From DASUPK01 sp963819715 (GTDB lineage Bacteria; Actinomycetota; Thermoleophilia; Solirubrobacterales; 70-9), in contig CAWFXE010000002.1 in NCBI GenBank assembly GCA_963819715.1, forward strand, positions 992,001 to 1,056,000: DNA of 64,000 nucleotides. The letters are read 5' to 3'. The notes beneath the pieces were generated by a model. It saw only the letters and a list, made by a program, of their open reading frames with translations, did not search any database and was not told the origin of the DNA. The position numbers were made by a program, and so were the translations under genes. Position 1 is the stretch's first letter; each line of letters starts with the position of its first letter. Shown in pieces: positions 8,149 to 16,792 of this stretch.

Positions 8149-9452
8149 TGGCCTCCGAGATCGTCATGCCGCGCCTGTCGGACTCGATGGAGGAGGGGAC
8201 GGTGCTGCGGTGGCTGAAGTCGGTCGGTGACGAGGTCGCGGTCGGGGAGGAGCTGGTCGAGATCGAGACCGACAAGGCGAACATGGTCTACGAGTCGGAC
8301 CTGGCGGGGACGCTGACCGAGGTGCTGGCTCAGGAGGGCGACACGCTGGAGGTCGGGGAGCCGATTGCGCGGGTGGGGGATGCCTCTGAGGTCGTCGCGG
8401 GGGGCAATGGTGGCGCTCCGAGGGCGGAGACGCCGACAGCCGAGCCGAAGCCCCCATCACCCGCGGAGGCAGCACCTTCACCGGTTGCTGCTCCTCCTTC
8501 CCCAGCCCCAGTGGGGAGTGACGGGCGCGTCAAGGCTTCTCCCATCGCCAAGCGGATTGCTCGCGACAAGGGGCTCGATCTGCATGCTCTCTCGGGATCT
8601 GGACCGGGCGGGCGGATCGTCAAAGCGGATGTCGAGCGCGCGCTGAGTGCCGGCGTCACCGCTCCGGCCGCCGCTCCCTCGGCTTCGGCGCCTCCTGCTC
8701 CGGTCGCCGCTCCCGCCGGACCGACCCCCGGCGTCGGTGAGAAGCCCGAGACGGCCAAGGGCCCGGTCGAGGTCACAGAGCTCACCAAGCTGCAGCAGAC
8801 GGTCGCGAGGCGGATGGCCGAGTCCAAGGCGACCGCGCCTCATTTCTATCTCCAGGCCGAGATCGACATGAGCACGGCGGTCGAGGGGCGCTCGACGCTG
8901 AAGGCGCAGGCGAAGGAGGGGGAGTCGGTTCCGACCTTCAACGACATGGTGGTCAAGGCCTGCGCGCTCGCGCTGCGGGAGTTCCCGCGGGCGAACGGCG
9001 CCTATCGGGACGGGAAGATCGAGCTGTATGGGCGGATCAACGTCGGCGTCGCCGTCGCCGCCCAGGACGCTCTCGTCGTGCCCACCGTCTTCGACGCCGA
9101 CCTGAAGGGGCTGCGACAGATCTCGGCGGAGACGCGGGCGCTCGCCTCGCGGGTACGCGACGGGTCGATCACTCCTCCCGAGCTCTCCGGTGGCACCTTC
9201 ACGGTTTCCAACCTCGGCATGTACGGGATCTCCAACTTCCACGCCGTCATCAATACGCCCCAGGCCGGGATCCTCGCGGTCGGCGAGCTCAAGGCGAAGC
9301 CCGTCGTTACCGGCTCCGGTGAGATCGAGGCCCGCCAGCTGATGGGCGTCACGCTTGCCTGCGATCACCGCATCCTCTACGGGGCCGACGGCGCCCAGTT
9401 CCTGGCTCGGGTCCGCGAATTGCTGGAATCGCCGCTCGGTTTGGCCCTCTGA
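8148..9452 (+). CDS. pdhC: Dihydrolipoamide acyltransferase (E2) of the first complex
   Basis: 434 residues. One N-terminal lipoyl domain with the modified lysine in EIETDKANMVYES (about residue 44). A Pro/Ala linker follows, then the peripheral subunit-binding domain (VKASPIAKRIARDKGLDLHAL...GSGPGGRIVKADVE). After a second linker comes the catalytic domain. The catalytic motif reads DHRILYGADGAQFL: the histidine is present, but the Asp of the usual HxxxDG is Tyr. A similar HRxxYG is, from memory, found in plastid/cyanobacterial-type E2. It would be lipoylated by LipA/LipB encoded at 16.8-18.5 kb. Confidence 0.92.
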   Translation: MASEIVMPRLSDSMEEGTVLRWLKSVGDEVAVGEELVEIETDKANMVYESDLAGTLTEVLAQEGDTLEVGEPIARVGDASEVVAGGNGGAPRAETPTAEPKPPSPAEAAPSPVAAPPSPAPVGSDGRVKASPIAKRIARDKGLDLHALSGSGPGGRIVKADVERALSAGVTAPAAAPSASAPPAPVAAPAGPTPGVGEKPETAKGPVEVTELTKLQQTVARRMAESKATAPHFYLQAEIDMSTAVEGRSTLKAQAKEGESVPTFNDMVVKACALALREFPRANGAYRDGKIELYGRINVGVAVAAQDALVVPTVFDADLKGLRQISAETRALASRVRDGSITPPELSGGTFTVSNLGMYGISNFHAVINTPQAGILAVGELKAKPVVTGSGEIEARQLMGVTLACDHRILYGADGAQFLARVRELLESPLGLAL

Positions 9453-9624
9453 CCCCTGTTTTCTGCCGCAAGGCGGGGGTATGATCGGCCCACTACATAG
9501 GGAGGAGAGGGGATCCCTCTCCGCCCGTTGTCCGTGAATGCGGCGCACCGGTTGATCCCGGAGCCGCGACAGACAGTCCGCCGGAGGCGATCCCAAAGGC
9601 GGACAAGAAGAAAGGCGGACCGAG
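9453..9624 (+). promoter_or_regulatory. Leader region with competing hairpins before the branched-chain operon
   Basis: 172 non-coding bases between the two dehydrogenase sets. GGAGAGGG-GAT-CCCTCTCC forms a perfect hairpin at 9504-9522. Further on, GTCCGCC (9576-9582) can pair with GGCGGAC at 9598-9604 or with an identical GGCGGAC at 9614-9620. The latter ends 4 bases before ATG 9625 and covers the ribosome-binding region. The two pairings exclude each other. An imperfect hairpin around GCC-GCAA-GGC (9463-9472) just after pdhC may end transcription of the first operon, although no T-run follows. Confidence 0.5.
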
Positions 9625-10734
9625 ATGAAGCTCGAAGCAGCGAGCCCGAGTCGCTCGCCTGAGCGCGTAGGCCCGGATGCCCTGACGCGCGACGACCACG
9701 CCCTGCTCCTCCGCTACATGCTGCTCCAGCGAGTCTCCGAGGAGCGGGGGCTGACCCTCTACAAGCAGGGGAAGGTGCCCGGGTCCTTCTACGATGGTCA
9801 CGGTCAGGAAGCCGTTTGCGTCGGCGCCGCCTTCGCCCTCGGTCCCCGGGACCGCATGTGCATCCTGCACCGCGACCTCGGGGCTCATTTCGTTCGGGGG
9901 GTCACTCCCGACCGCTACCTCGCCAACTACATGGGCCGGGTGGGCGGCGTCACCGGCGGTCGCGACGGAAACATGCACTTCGGGGACCCCGAGCTCGGCT
10001 GCGTCGGGATGGTCAGCATGCTCCCGGACATGGCGCAGGTCGCCACGGGCATGGCCCTGGCCTTCAAGATGCGCGACGAGCCAAGGGTGGCGATGACGTT
10101 CTTCGGCGAGGGCTCCACCGCAAACGGGCAGTGGCACGAGGCGATGAACTTCGCCGGCATCCACCGCCTGCCGGTCGTCTTCGTGCTGGAGAACAACCAA
10201 TTCGCCTACTCGACGCCGACCGAGCTCGAGTTCGCGGTCGATCCGGTCCGCAGGGCGAAGACGTACGGATTCCCGGGCGTCAGCGTCGACGGCAACGACG
10301 TGGAGGCGGTCTTCGAGGTCGCTCGCGTCGCGGCCGATCGTGCTCGAGCGGCCGACGGGCCGACGCTGATCGAGTGCCACACGATGCGGATGCACGGCCA
10401 CGGCGCTCACGACGACATGAGCTACGTCCCGGACGAGCTGCTTGAGGAATGGTCAAGGAGGGATCCGATCGAGCTCTATTCCAAGCGACTGGTCGATGAG
10501 CTCGGCTTCTCCCCGGACGAGGTCGAGGGGATCCGGGCATCGGTGGAGGCCAGGGTGGATGAGTGCGCCGAGATCGCGCTCGCCTCTCCGATGCCCGACC
10601 CCTCGATCGCGTCCGAGGGGGTGTTCGCGGAGAGCTGGGAGCCGCTCGGGGACGCCGAGGCTCCCTGGTCGCGCTGGAGCCGGACCGCCAACGGCAATGG
10701 CCGCCCCCACCTAGAGCACGGGAGGGCGGCCTGA
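9625..10734 (+). CDS. bkdA: Branched-chain 2-oxoacid dehydrogenase E1 alpha subunit (probable)
   Basis: 369 residues. The TPP motif is GEGSTANGQWHEAMNF...VLENNQFAYST; Glu in place of the Asp of GDG is characteristic of branched-chain E1 alpha rather than pyruvate E1 alpha. Other blocks are GKVPGSFYDGHGQEA, HRDLGAHFVRG, GGRDGNMHFG and MRMHGHGAHDD. Together with the amino-acid dehydrogenase at the operon end this supports 3-methyl-2-oxobutanoate and related substrates. An acetoin dehydrogenase-type role is the main alternative. The stop overlaps the next ATG (ATGA). Confidence 0.85.
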   Translation: MKLEAASPSRSPERVGPDALTRDDHALLLRYMLLQRVSEERGLTLYKQGKVPGSFYDGHGQEAVCVGAAFALGPRDRMCILHRDLGAHFVRGVTPDRYLANYMGRVGGVTGGRDGNMHFGDPELGCVGMVSMLPDMAQVATGMALAFKMRDEPRVAMTFFGEGSTANGQWHEAMNFAGIHRLPVVFVLENNQFAYSTPTELEFAVDPVRRAKTYGFPGVSVDGNDVEAVFEVARVAADRARAADGPTLIECHTMRMHGHGAHDDMSYVPDELLEEWSRRDPIELYSKRLVDELGFSPDEVEGIRASVEARVDECAEIALASPMPDPSIASEGVFAESWEPLGDAEAPWSRWSRTANGNGRPHLEHGRAA

Positions 10735-11699
10735 TGGGAGAGATGACCTACCTGCAGGCGATCAGCGACGGCCTGCGCTCGGAGATGCGCCGGGATGAGA
10801 CCGTCTTCTGTCTCGGCGAGGACATCGGGGCATTCGGCGGCGCCTTCAAGGTGACCGACGGATTCATCGAGGAGTTCGGCGCCGACCGCGTGCTGGACAC
10901 ACCGCTGGCCGAGAACATGATCGTCGGCGCCTCAATCGGCGCTGCGATCGAGGGCATGAAGCCCGTCGCCGAGATGCAGTTCTCGGACTTCATCTCGTGC
11001 GGCTTCGATCAGCTCGTCAACGTCGCCGGCAAGATGCACTACCGCCAGGGGGTCTCTGTGCCGATGGTGGTGCGGCTCCCGTCGGGGGGCGGATTCTCGG
11101 GCGGTCCATTCCACTCCCAGAATCCGGAGGCCTGGTTCATGCAGGCGCCCGGGCTGAGGGTCGTGGCGCCGGCGACGGCGTCGGACGCGAAGGGCCTCCT
11201 GGTCAGCGCCATCCGGGACCCGAATCCGGTCTGCTTCCTCGAACACAAGGGGCTCTACCGGCACGTCAAGGGCGAGGTCCCCGAAGGAGAGCACAGCGTG
11301 CCCCTGGGCGAGGCCCGGCTCGCGCGGGAGGGCGGCGAGCTGACCGTGATCGCCTACGGCTCCTCGGTTCCGCTCGCGCTGCAGGCCGCGGAGGAACTCG
11401 GCGAGGACATCGAAATCCTCGACCTGCGCAGCCTCAACCCGCTCGACGAGGAGGCAATTCTGGCGAGCGTCGAGAAGACCGGCAAGGTGCTGATCGCCCA
11501 CGAGGCGACCCGCTCCTGCGGCGTCGGCGCCGAGGTCGCCAGCCTGATCTCCGAGCGGGCGTTCGAGTCACTGGACGCGCCGGTGCGGAGGTTGACCGCT
11601 CCGGATGTGCCGATCCCGTTCAGCCCACCGCTGGAGCAGGCCATCCTGCCGCAGCTCGACGACATGAAGGAGGCCTGCCGTGAGCTCATCGCCTACTGA
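10734..11699 (+). CDS. bkdB: Branched-chain 2-oxoacid dehydrogenase E1 beta subunit (probable)
   Basis: 321 residues from ATG 10734 (MGEMTYLQAISDGLRSEM); MTYLQ at 10743 is an alternative start. Blocks include CLGEDIGAFGGAFKVTDGF, RVLDTPLAENMIVGASIG, MQFSDFISCGFDQLVN and MVVRLPSGGG, in the same order as in pdhB. It overlaps E1 alpha by 4 bases and the E2 start by 20 bases, so the three are one translational unit. Confidence 0.88.
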   Translation: MGEMTYLQAISDGLRSEMRRDETVFCLGEDIGAFGGAFKVTDGFIEEFGADRVLDTPLAENMIVGASIGAAIEGMKPVAEMQFSDFISCGFDQLVNVAGKMHYRQGVSVPMVVRLPSGGGFSGGPFHSQNPEAWFMQAPGLRVVAPATASDAKGLLVSAIRDPNPVCFLEHKGLYRHVKGEVPEGEHSVPLGEARLAREGGELTVIAYGSSVPLALQAAEELGEDIEILDLRSLNPLDEEAILASVEKTGKVLIAHEATRSCGVGAEVASLISERAFESLDAPVRRLTAPDVPIPFSPPLEQAILPQLDDMKEACRELIAY

Positions 11700-12957
11700 C
11701 CAGAATCAGGTCACCGTTGTTCAGATCGTCATGCCGCAGATGGGGGTCTCGGTCGCGGAGGGCACGATCGTCGAGTGGACCAAGCGCCCCGGCGACTGGG
11801 TCGAGCGCGACGAGACCGTCTGCATCGTCACCACCGACAAGATCGACGTGGAGATCCCCTCTCCCGCGGCGGGGCGCCTGTCCGGCGTCCTCGTCGAGCA
11901 GGGCGACACCGTCGACGTGGGCACGCCGCTGGCGGAGCTCGACGCCGGCGCGCGGCCGGGCGAGGCCCACCCGGAGGAGCATCACCCGGAGGCGGACCCC
12001 CCGGCGGCCGAGCCGGCTGGCGAAGAGACCGACCGCTCGGGCTTCCACTCGCCGGTGGTGAGGCGGATGGCCCAGCAGCACGGGATCGACCTCTCCCAGG
12101 TCGAGGGGACCGGCATCGGCGGGCGGATCCGGAAGCGGGATCTGACGGCGCTGATCGAAAGCGACCGGCCGCTCCACACCGAGTCCCCCTACCGGCCGGA
12201 GCCGGACATCCCGGAGCCGGAGACCGCGGAGCCGGTGCCCGAGAGCAACGGCGATGTCCTGCCGGGCGGCCGCCGGGAGCCGATGTCTCCGATGCGCAAG
12301 CTGATCGCCGATCACATGACGAACAGCCGGCGTACGGCCGCCCACTGCACGACGGTCGTCGAGGTCGATCTGAGCCGCGTCGTGGCGACGCGGCGTGAGC
12401 TGCGTGAGGGAATGAAGCGGCGCGGTACGCCGCTCACCTACCTGGCCTTCGTGGCCGCAGCCGCGATCGCCGAGCTCGAGCGGCACCCGATCCTCAACGC
12501 CTCGGTCGATGGCGATCAGCTCGTCTACCACGATGGGGTCAACCTCGGAATTGCCGTGGCGCTGGAACAGGGCCTGATCGTGCCGGTGATTCGCCAGGCG
12601 CAGCGGCTCAGCCTCGAGGGCCTCGCCGGAGAGATCTCGGAGCTGGCCGGCCGCGCGCGATCCGGTGACCTGACGCCGGATGACGTGGCCGGTGGCACGT
12701 TCACGATCACGAACCCCGGCCAGTTCGGCGCCGTGCTCGCTACTCCGATCATCAATCAGCCCCAGGTGGCCATCCTGGATCTGGAGGCGGTCGTCAAGCG
12801 GGCCGTGGTCGTCGGCGAGGACGGCGATGAGTCGATCGCGATCCGCCCGATGACCAACCTATGCATGTCGTGGGATCACCGGGCGCTCGACGGCGCCGAG
12901 GCGGCCCGCTTCCTCGGTGACGTCAAGGCGCGGCTCGAGGAATGGAGCGCGCCATGA
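11680..12957 (+). CDS. bkdC: Branched-chain 2-oxoacid dehydrogenase E2 (dihydrolipoamide acyltransferase)
   Basis: 425 residues. GTG 11680 is well supported by a strong ribosome-binding site (AAGGAGG at 11667-11673) inside the end of the E1 beta gene. A single lipoyl domain carries VTTDKIDVEIPSP with the lysine near residue 50. The subunit-binding domain is SPVVRRMAQQHGIDLSQVEG...GGRIRKRDL, and the catalytic domain ends with SWDHRALDGAEAARFL, the full HxxxDG motif. It overlaps the following amino-acid dehydrogenase by 4 bases. Lipoylation would come from lipB/lipA downstream. Confidence 0.9.
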   Translation: MSSSPTDQNQVTVVQIVMPQMGVSVAEGTIVEWTKRPGDWVERDETVCIVTTDKIDVEIPSPAAGRLSGVLVEQGDTVDVGTPLAELDAGARPGEAHPEEHHPEADPPAAEPAGEETDRSGFHSPVVRRMAQQHGIDLSQVEGTGIGGRIRKRDLTALIESDRPLHTESPYRPEPDIPEPETAEPVPESNGDVLPGGRREPMSPMRKLIADHMTNSRRTAAHCTTVVEVDLSRVVATRRELREGMKRRGTPLTYLAFVAAAAIAELERHPILNASVDGDQLVYHDGVNLGIAVALEQGLIVPVIRQAQRLSLEGLAGEISELAGRARSGDLTPDDVAGGTFTITNPGQFGAVLATPIINQPQVAILDLEAVVKRAVVVGEDGDESIAIRPMTNLCMSWDHRALDGAEAARFLGDVKARLEEWSAP

Positions 12958-14000
12958 GCCTGCGCGAGCACGAGGAGCTCCTGGTGCACCGCGGCGTGCG
13001 GAGCGGCATCGAGCTGGTCATCGCCATTCACTCAACCGCGCTGGGCCCCGCACTCGGCGGGGCTCGGCTCTGGCGGTACCGGGCCCTCGGCGACGCGATC
13101 GCCGACGCTCTCCGCCTCTCGCAGGCGATGACCTATAAGGCCGCGGCGGCCGGGCTCGAGCTGGGCGGTGGCAAGGCGGTGCTCTGCGCCCCGCCCGATC
13201 ACGAGCTCTCAGCGAAGGAGCGCCGCAATCTGATGCTCGACCTCGGCGACGCGGTCGATTCGCTGGAGGGCCGCTACGTCACGGCGGAGGACGTCGGGGT
13301 CGCCACCGGGGACATGGCCGTCATCGGGGAGCGAACCACTCACGTCGTCGGGCGGCCCGCGGACGCCGGCGGCTCCGGCGATCCGAGCCCGATCACGGCT
13401 CGCGGGGTGGAGGCAGCGATCCGCGCGTGCTGCCGGCACCGTCATGGATCGGGAGATCTCGGCGGGAGGGTGGTGGCGATCGTCGGGCTCGGGCACGTCG
13501 GCCTGGCGCTGGCCGAGCGGCTTGCGGCGGCGGGCTGCGAGCTCCGCGTCTCCGACATCGACGACGGCAAGAGAGTGGCCGCCGAGCGGCTCGGCGCGCT
13601 CTGGGTCGACCCGGAAGAGGCGGCGGGGACCGAATGCGACGTGTTCGCCCCGTGCGCCCTCGGCGGCGCGATCAATCACGAGTCACTCGAGCGGCTGCGC
13701 TGCGAGATCGTCTGCGGTTCGGCGAACAACGTGCTGGCCGAGGACTCGCTCGCGGCGTCGCTCGATGAGCGAGGGATTCTCTACGCGCCGGACTTCATCG
13801 CAAATGCCGGCGGGCTCATCAACGTCTACGGGGAGCTCCGCGGCCTCGGGCGCGATCAGGTCGACGAGCTCGTCGACGGCATCGGCGGCGCTCTCGGCCG
13901 CGTCTTCGAGGTCGCCTCCGCGCGTTCGGTGACGCCGCTCAAGGCGGCCAAGGCAGTCGCCGAGGAGGCATTGGACACGGCCTCGGTTGCCTCGCTCTAG
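12954..14000 (+). CDS. Leucine/valine-type (Glu/Leu/Phe/Val) dehydrogenase
   Basis: 348 residues from ATG 12954, which overlaps the E2 stop (ATGA); an in-frame ATG at 12942 is possible. Substrate-binding blocks ALGPALGGARLWRY and AMTYKAAAAGLELGGGKAVL carry the catalytic lysine. The NAD-binding domain has VVAIVGLGHVGLALAERLAA, and CGSANNVLAE is also typical. It oxidatively deaminates branched-chain amino acids to 2-oxoacids, which the complex encoded just upstream would decarboxylate. Being last in this operon argues for Leu/Val/Ile as substrates over Phe. Confidence 0.9.
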   Translation: MSLREHEELLVHRGVRSGIELVIAIHSTALGPALGGARLWRYRALGDAIADALRLSQAMTYKAAAAGLELGGGKAVLCAPPDHELSAKERRNLMLDLGDAVDSLEGRYVTAEDVGVATGDMAVIGERTTHVVGRPADAGGSGDPSPITARGVEAAIRACCRHRHGSGDLGGRVVAIVGLGHVGLALAERLAAAGCELRVSDIDDGKRVAAERLGALWVDPEEAAGTECDVFAPCALGGAINHESLERLRCEIVCGSANNVLAEDSLAASLDERGILYAPDFIANAGGLINVYGELRGLGRDQVDELVDGIGGALGRVFEVASARSVTPLKAAKAVAEEALDTASVASL

Positions 14001-14012
14001 GCTGGCGGCGCC

Positions 14013-14411
14013 TTGAATCACGCACAGCTCACGGAGTGGATGGCCGCCTACGAGCGCGCCTGGCGAGCGCCCGGCACAGACACCCTGGCTGAGCTCTTCA
14101 CCGATGACGCCAGCTACTCGACCGCCCCCTACGAGAGCCCGCACCACGGGCTCGATGCGATTCGGGAGATGTGGGAGGCCGAGCGGCTCGGCCCGGACGA
14201 GGAGTTCGAGATGACGAGCGAGGTGGTGGCGGTCGAGGGCGACACCGGCGTGGTCCGGGTCGAAGTCCAATACCGCGAGCCGAAGAACAAGGAGTACCGC
14301 GACCTCTGGGTCATCCGCCTCGACGACGCCGGGCTCTGCTCCCACTTCGAGGAGTGGCCCTTCTGGCCACCGAACCAGGAGGGGGCCCCAGCGACCGGAG
14401 CCTCGGGCTGA
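14013..14411 (+). CDS. SnoaL-like / NTF2-fold protein
   Basis: 132 residues from TTG 14013 (NHAQLTEWMAAYERAWRAPG). The pattern of an N-terminal helix, a Trp/Arg/Asp-containing loop (LAELFTDDASYSTAPYE) and alternating strands (GDTGVVRVEVQYREP, LWVIRLDDAGLCSHFEEWPFWP) matches small SnoaL/NTF2 proteins. These act as steroid isomerases, polyketide cyclases or unknown binders; no residue here decides. TAGGCT (13998-14003), overlapping the previous stop codon, ends 9 bases before the start and may give it its own leaderless mRNA. Confidence 0.75.
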   Translation: MNHAQLTEWMAAYERAWRAPGTDTLAELFTDDASYSTAPYESPHHGLDAIREMWEAERLGPDEEFEMTSEVVAVEGDTGVVRVEVQYREPKNKEYRDLWVIRLDDAGLCSHFEEWPFWPPNQEGAPATGASG

Positions 14412-14422
14412 GGGTCCGGGCC

Positions 14423-14454
14423 GACCCTGACCCGGTACCAGGGGACTCAGGGTC
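14423..14454. terminator. Inverted repeat after the SnoaL-like gene, possible terminator
   Basis: GACCCTGA (14423-14430) pairs with TCAGGGTC (14447-14454), with further weak CC/GG pairing inside. It lies 11 bases after the stop of the SnoaL-like gene and before the MMPL gene. No T-run follows, so it is not a textbook Rho-independent terminator; transcript-end protection is equally possible. Confidence 0.4.
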
Positions 14455-14549
14455 GATTGGGTGACATTCCCCATAGACGGCGCAGCCAATGGACGGCAAG
14501 CTGCGCCCGCACCCGGAAACCCTCATCACGACCCAAGGAAGGGAATCCC

Positions 14550-16790
14550 TTGAACAGAAGCAAGAACCTCGCCGCCCGCGCCGGCCGCTGGAGTGCCGCC
14601 CACCGCAAGACGGCCATCCTCGGCTGGCTCGTCTTCGTGATCGCCGCGACGTTCGTCGGCGGATCGCTCGGCACCCAGACGCTCGGCAACAACCAGTCGA
14701 ACGTCGGCGAGTCAGGCCGTGCCGACAAGGCGATCGATGACGCGTTCCCGGACAAGGCCCAGGAAACCGTCCTCGTCCAGAGCCGGAACGGGGCCCCCGC
14801 CACGAGTCCGGCCTTCCGGGCGACCGTGAAGCAGGCTGAGGCGGCGCTCGGCAAGAACAGGCATGTGCGCAACATCGAGGGTCCGTATGCCCCCGGCAAC
14901 GACGGCCAGATCTCGAAGGACGGCCACTCGGCCCTGATCCGCTTCGAGCTGCCCGGGTCGGACAGCCACACCGAAGACGTCGTCGCGTCGACCCTGAACA
15001 CGGTTCACGGCCTCGACGCCCAGCGGTCGGGCTATCGGATCGAGGAGTTCGGCGAAGCGAGCGCCAACAAGGAGCTTTCCAAGAGCTTCGAGAACGACTT
15101 CAAGCGGGCCGAGCTCACCTCCCTCCCGATCACGCTGATCATCCTGGTGATCGCCTTCGGTGCCCTGGTCGCGGCCGGTGTCCCACTGCTGCTGGCGATC
15201 ACGGCCGTGCTGGCGGCGATCGGCCTGATCGCGCCGATCAGCCAGATCTGGCCCGTGGACGAGTCGATCTCGTCCGTCGTCCTGCTGATCGGGCTCGCGG
15301 TCGGGGTCGACTACTCGATGTTCTATCTGCGGCGAGAACGCGAGGAACGGGCGAAGGGGCTGAGTGAGAGCGCCTCGCTGGAGGCCGCGGCCGCCACCTC
15401 CGGTCGCGCGGTGCTTGTCAGCGGCCTCACTGTCCTGATCGCCATGTCGGGGATGTACCTGGCCGGCGATCCGACCTTCCGCTCGTTCGCGACCGGGACG
15501 ATCCTCGTGGTCGCAATCGCGATGCTGGGTTCGGTCACCGTCCTGCCCGCGGTCCTGTCCAAGCTCGGGGACCGGGTGAACAAGGCACGGATCCCGTTCC
15601 TGCCAAGCCCCGAGGAGCGTGCTGGACGAGAGCCGCGGCTCTGGAGCGCACTTCTCGACACGGTGCTGCGCCGCCCCGCGATCTCCGCCGGTCTCGCGAC
15701 CGCGCTGCTGCTCGTGCTGGCGCTGCCGGCGCTGAACATCAAGACCGCCGTGGCGGGCGTCGACGCACTGCCTCAGAACCTGGAGGTGATCAAGACCTAC
15801 AACCGGATGCAGGATGCCTTCCCGGGCGGCCAGGTGCCCGCAGAGGTGGTGGTGCAGGCGAACGATGTTCGCTCCGCCCCGGTCCGGCGCGCAATGGCCG
15901 ACCTGGGCAACCAGGCCAGAGCCGACGGGAAGCACTTCGGGGCGCCGATCACCGCCGACGTCAGCCCAGATCACACCGTCGCAGTTCTCTCAATCCCCGT
16001 GCAGGGCGACGGCAACGACGACGCTTCCATCGCCGCGCTCAAGAAGCTACGCAGCGACCTGGTGCCGCGAACCGTGGGATCGGTCAACGGCGTGACCGTC
16101 GGGGTGACCGGCCAGACGGCTCAGTCCGAGGACTTCAACACCCTGATGGACTCCCGACTGCCGATCGTCTTCGGGTTCGTGCTCACCATGGCGTTCCTGC
16201 TCCTGCTCGTGACCTTCCGCTCGATCGTGATCCCGATCAAGGCGATCCTGCTGAATCTGCTGTCGGTCTCGGCGGCGTACGGGATCGTCACCTGGATCTT
16301 CCAGGACGGCCACCTCGAATCGGCCCTGGACTTCAAGGCGACCGGCTCGGTGCTCTCGTGGCTGCCGATGTTCATGTTCGTGATCCTCTTCGGGCTCTCG
16401 ATGGACTACCACGTGTTCATCCTCACCCGGATCCGTGAGGCATACGACAATGGTGAATCCACGGCGGACGCTGTCGCGCACGGCATCAAGTCGACCGCCT
16501 CCGTCATCACCGCCGCCGCATTCGTGATGATCGCCGTGTTCGGCATCTTCGCGACGCTCTCGTCGGTCATCTTCAAGGAGTTCGGACTCGGGCTGGCGAG
16601 CGCCGTCCTGATCGACGCGACCATCGTTCGCGGCGTACTGCTGCCGTCGGCGATGAAGATGCTCGGCGACTGGAACTGGTACCTGCCGAGCTGGCTCGAG
16701 TGGCTGCCCAGGGTGGGACCGAGGCGAAACGAGCGGCGCGACAGGGCCCCAGAGCGGCCGGCCGATTGGCCCGCCCCTGCGGGCGTGTGA
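14550..16790 (+). CDS. MMPL/RND-family transporter
   Basis: 746 residues. TTG 14550 is chosen because AAGGAAGG lies about 9 bases upstream and the first helix (TAILGWLVFVIAATFVGG) follows directly. It has the two-repeat MMPL layout: one helix, a long exterior loop, a five-helix bundle, and then the same again. The proton-relay motif occurs in both repeats: GLAVGVDYSMFYLRREREE and FGLSMDYHVFILTRIREAY. These proteins export lipids or lipophilic molecules using the proton gradient. Neighbours (SnoaL-like gene, lipB) do not reveal the substrate. The hydrophilic C-terminal tail is short. Confidence 0.9.
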   Translation: MNRSKNLAARAGRWSAAHRKTAILGWLVFVIAATFVGGSLGTQTLGNNQSNVGESGRADKAIDDAFPDKAQETVLVQSRNGAPATSPAFRATVKQAEAALGKNRHVRNIEGPYAPGNDGQISKDGHSALIRFELPGSDSHTEDVVASTLNTVHGLDAQRSGYRIEEFGEASANKELSKSFENDFKRAELTSLPITLIILVIAFGALVAAGVPLLLAITAVLAAIGLIAPISQIWPVDESISSVVLLIGLAVGVDYSMFYLRREREERAKGLSESASLEAAAATSGRAVLVSGLTVLIAMSGMYLAGDPTFRSFATGTILVVAIAMLGSVTVLPAVLSKLGDRVNKARIPFLPSPEERAGREPRLWSALLDTVLRRPAISAGLATALLLVLALPALNIKTAVAGVDALPQNLEVIKTYNRMQDAFPGGQVPAEVVVQANDVRSAPVRRAMADLGNQARADGKHFGAPITADVSPDHTVAVLSIPVQGDGNDDASIAALKKLRSDLVPRTVGSVNGVTVGVTGQTAQSEDFNTLMDSRLPIVFGFVLTMAFLLLLVTFRSIVIPIKAILLNLLSVSAAYGIVTWIFQDGHLESALDFKATGSVLSWLPMFMFVILFGLSMDYHVFILTRIREAYDNGESTADAVAHGIKSTASVITAAAFVMIAVFGIFATLSSVIFKEFGLGLASAVLIDATIVRGVLLPSAMKMLGDWNWYLPSWLEWLPRVGPRRNERRDRAPERPADWPAPAGV

Positions 16791-16792
16791 CA

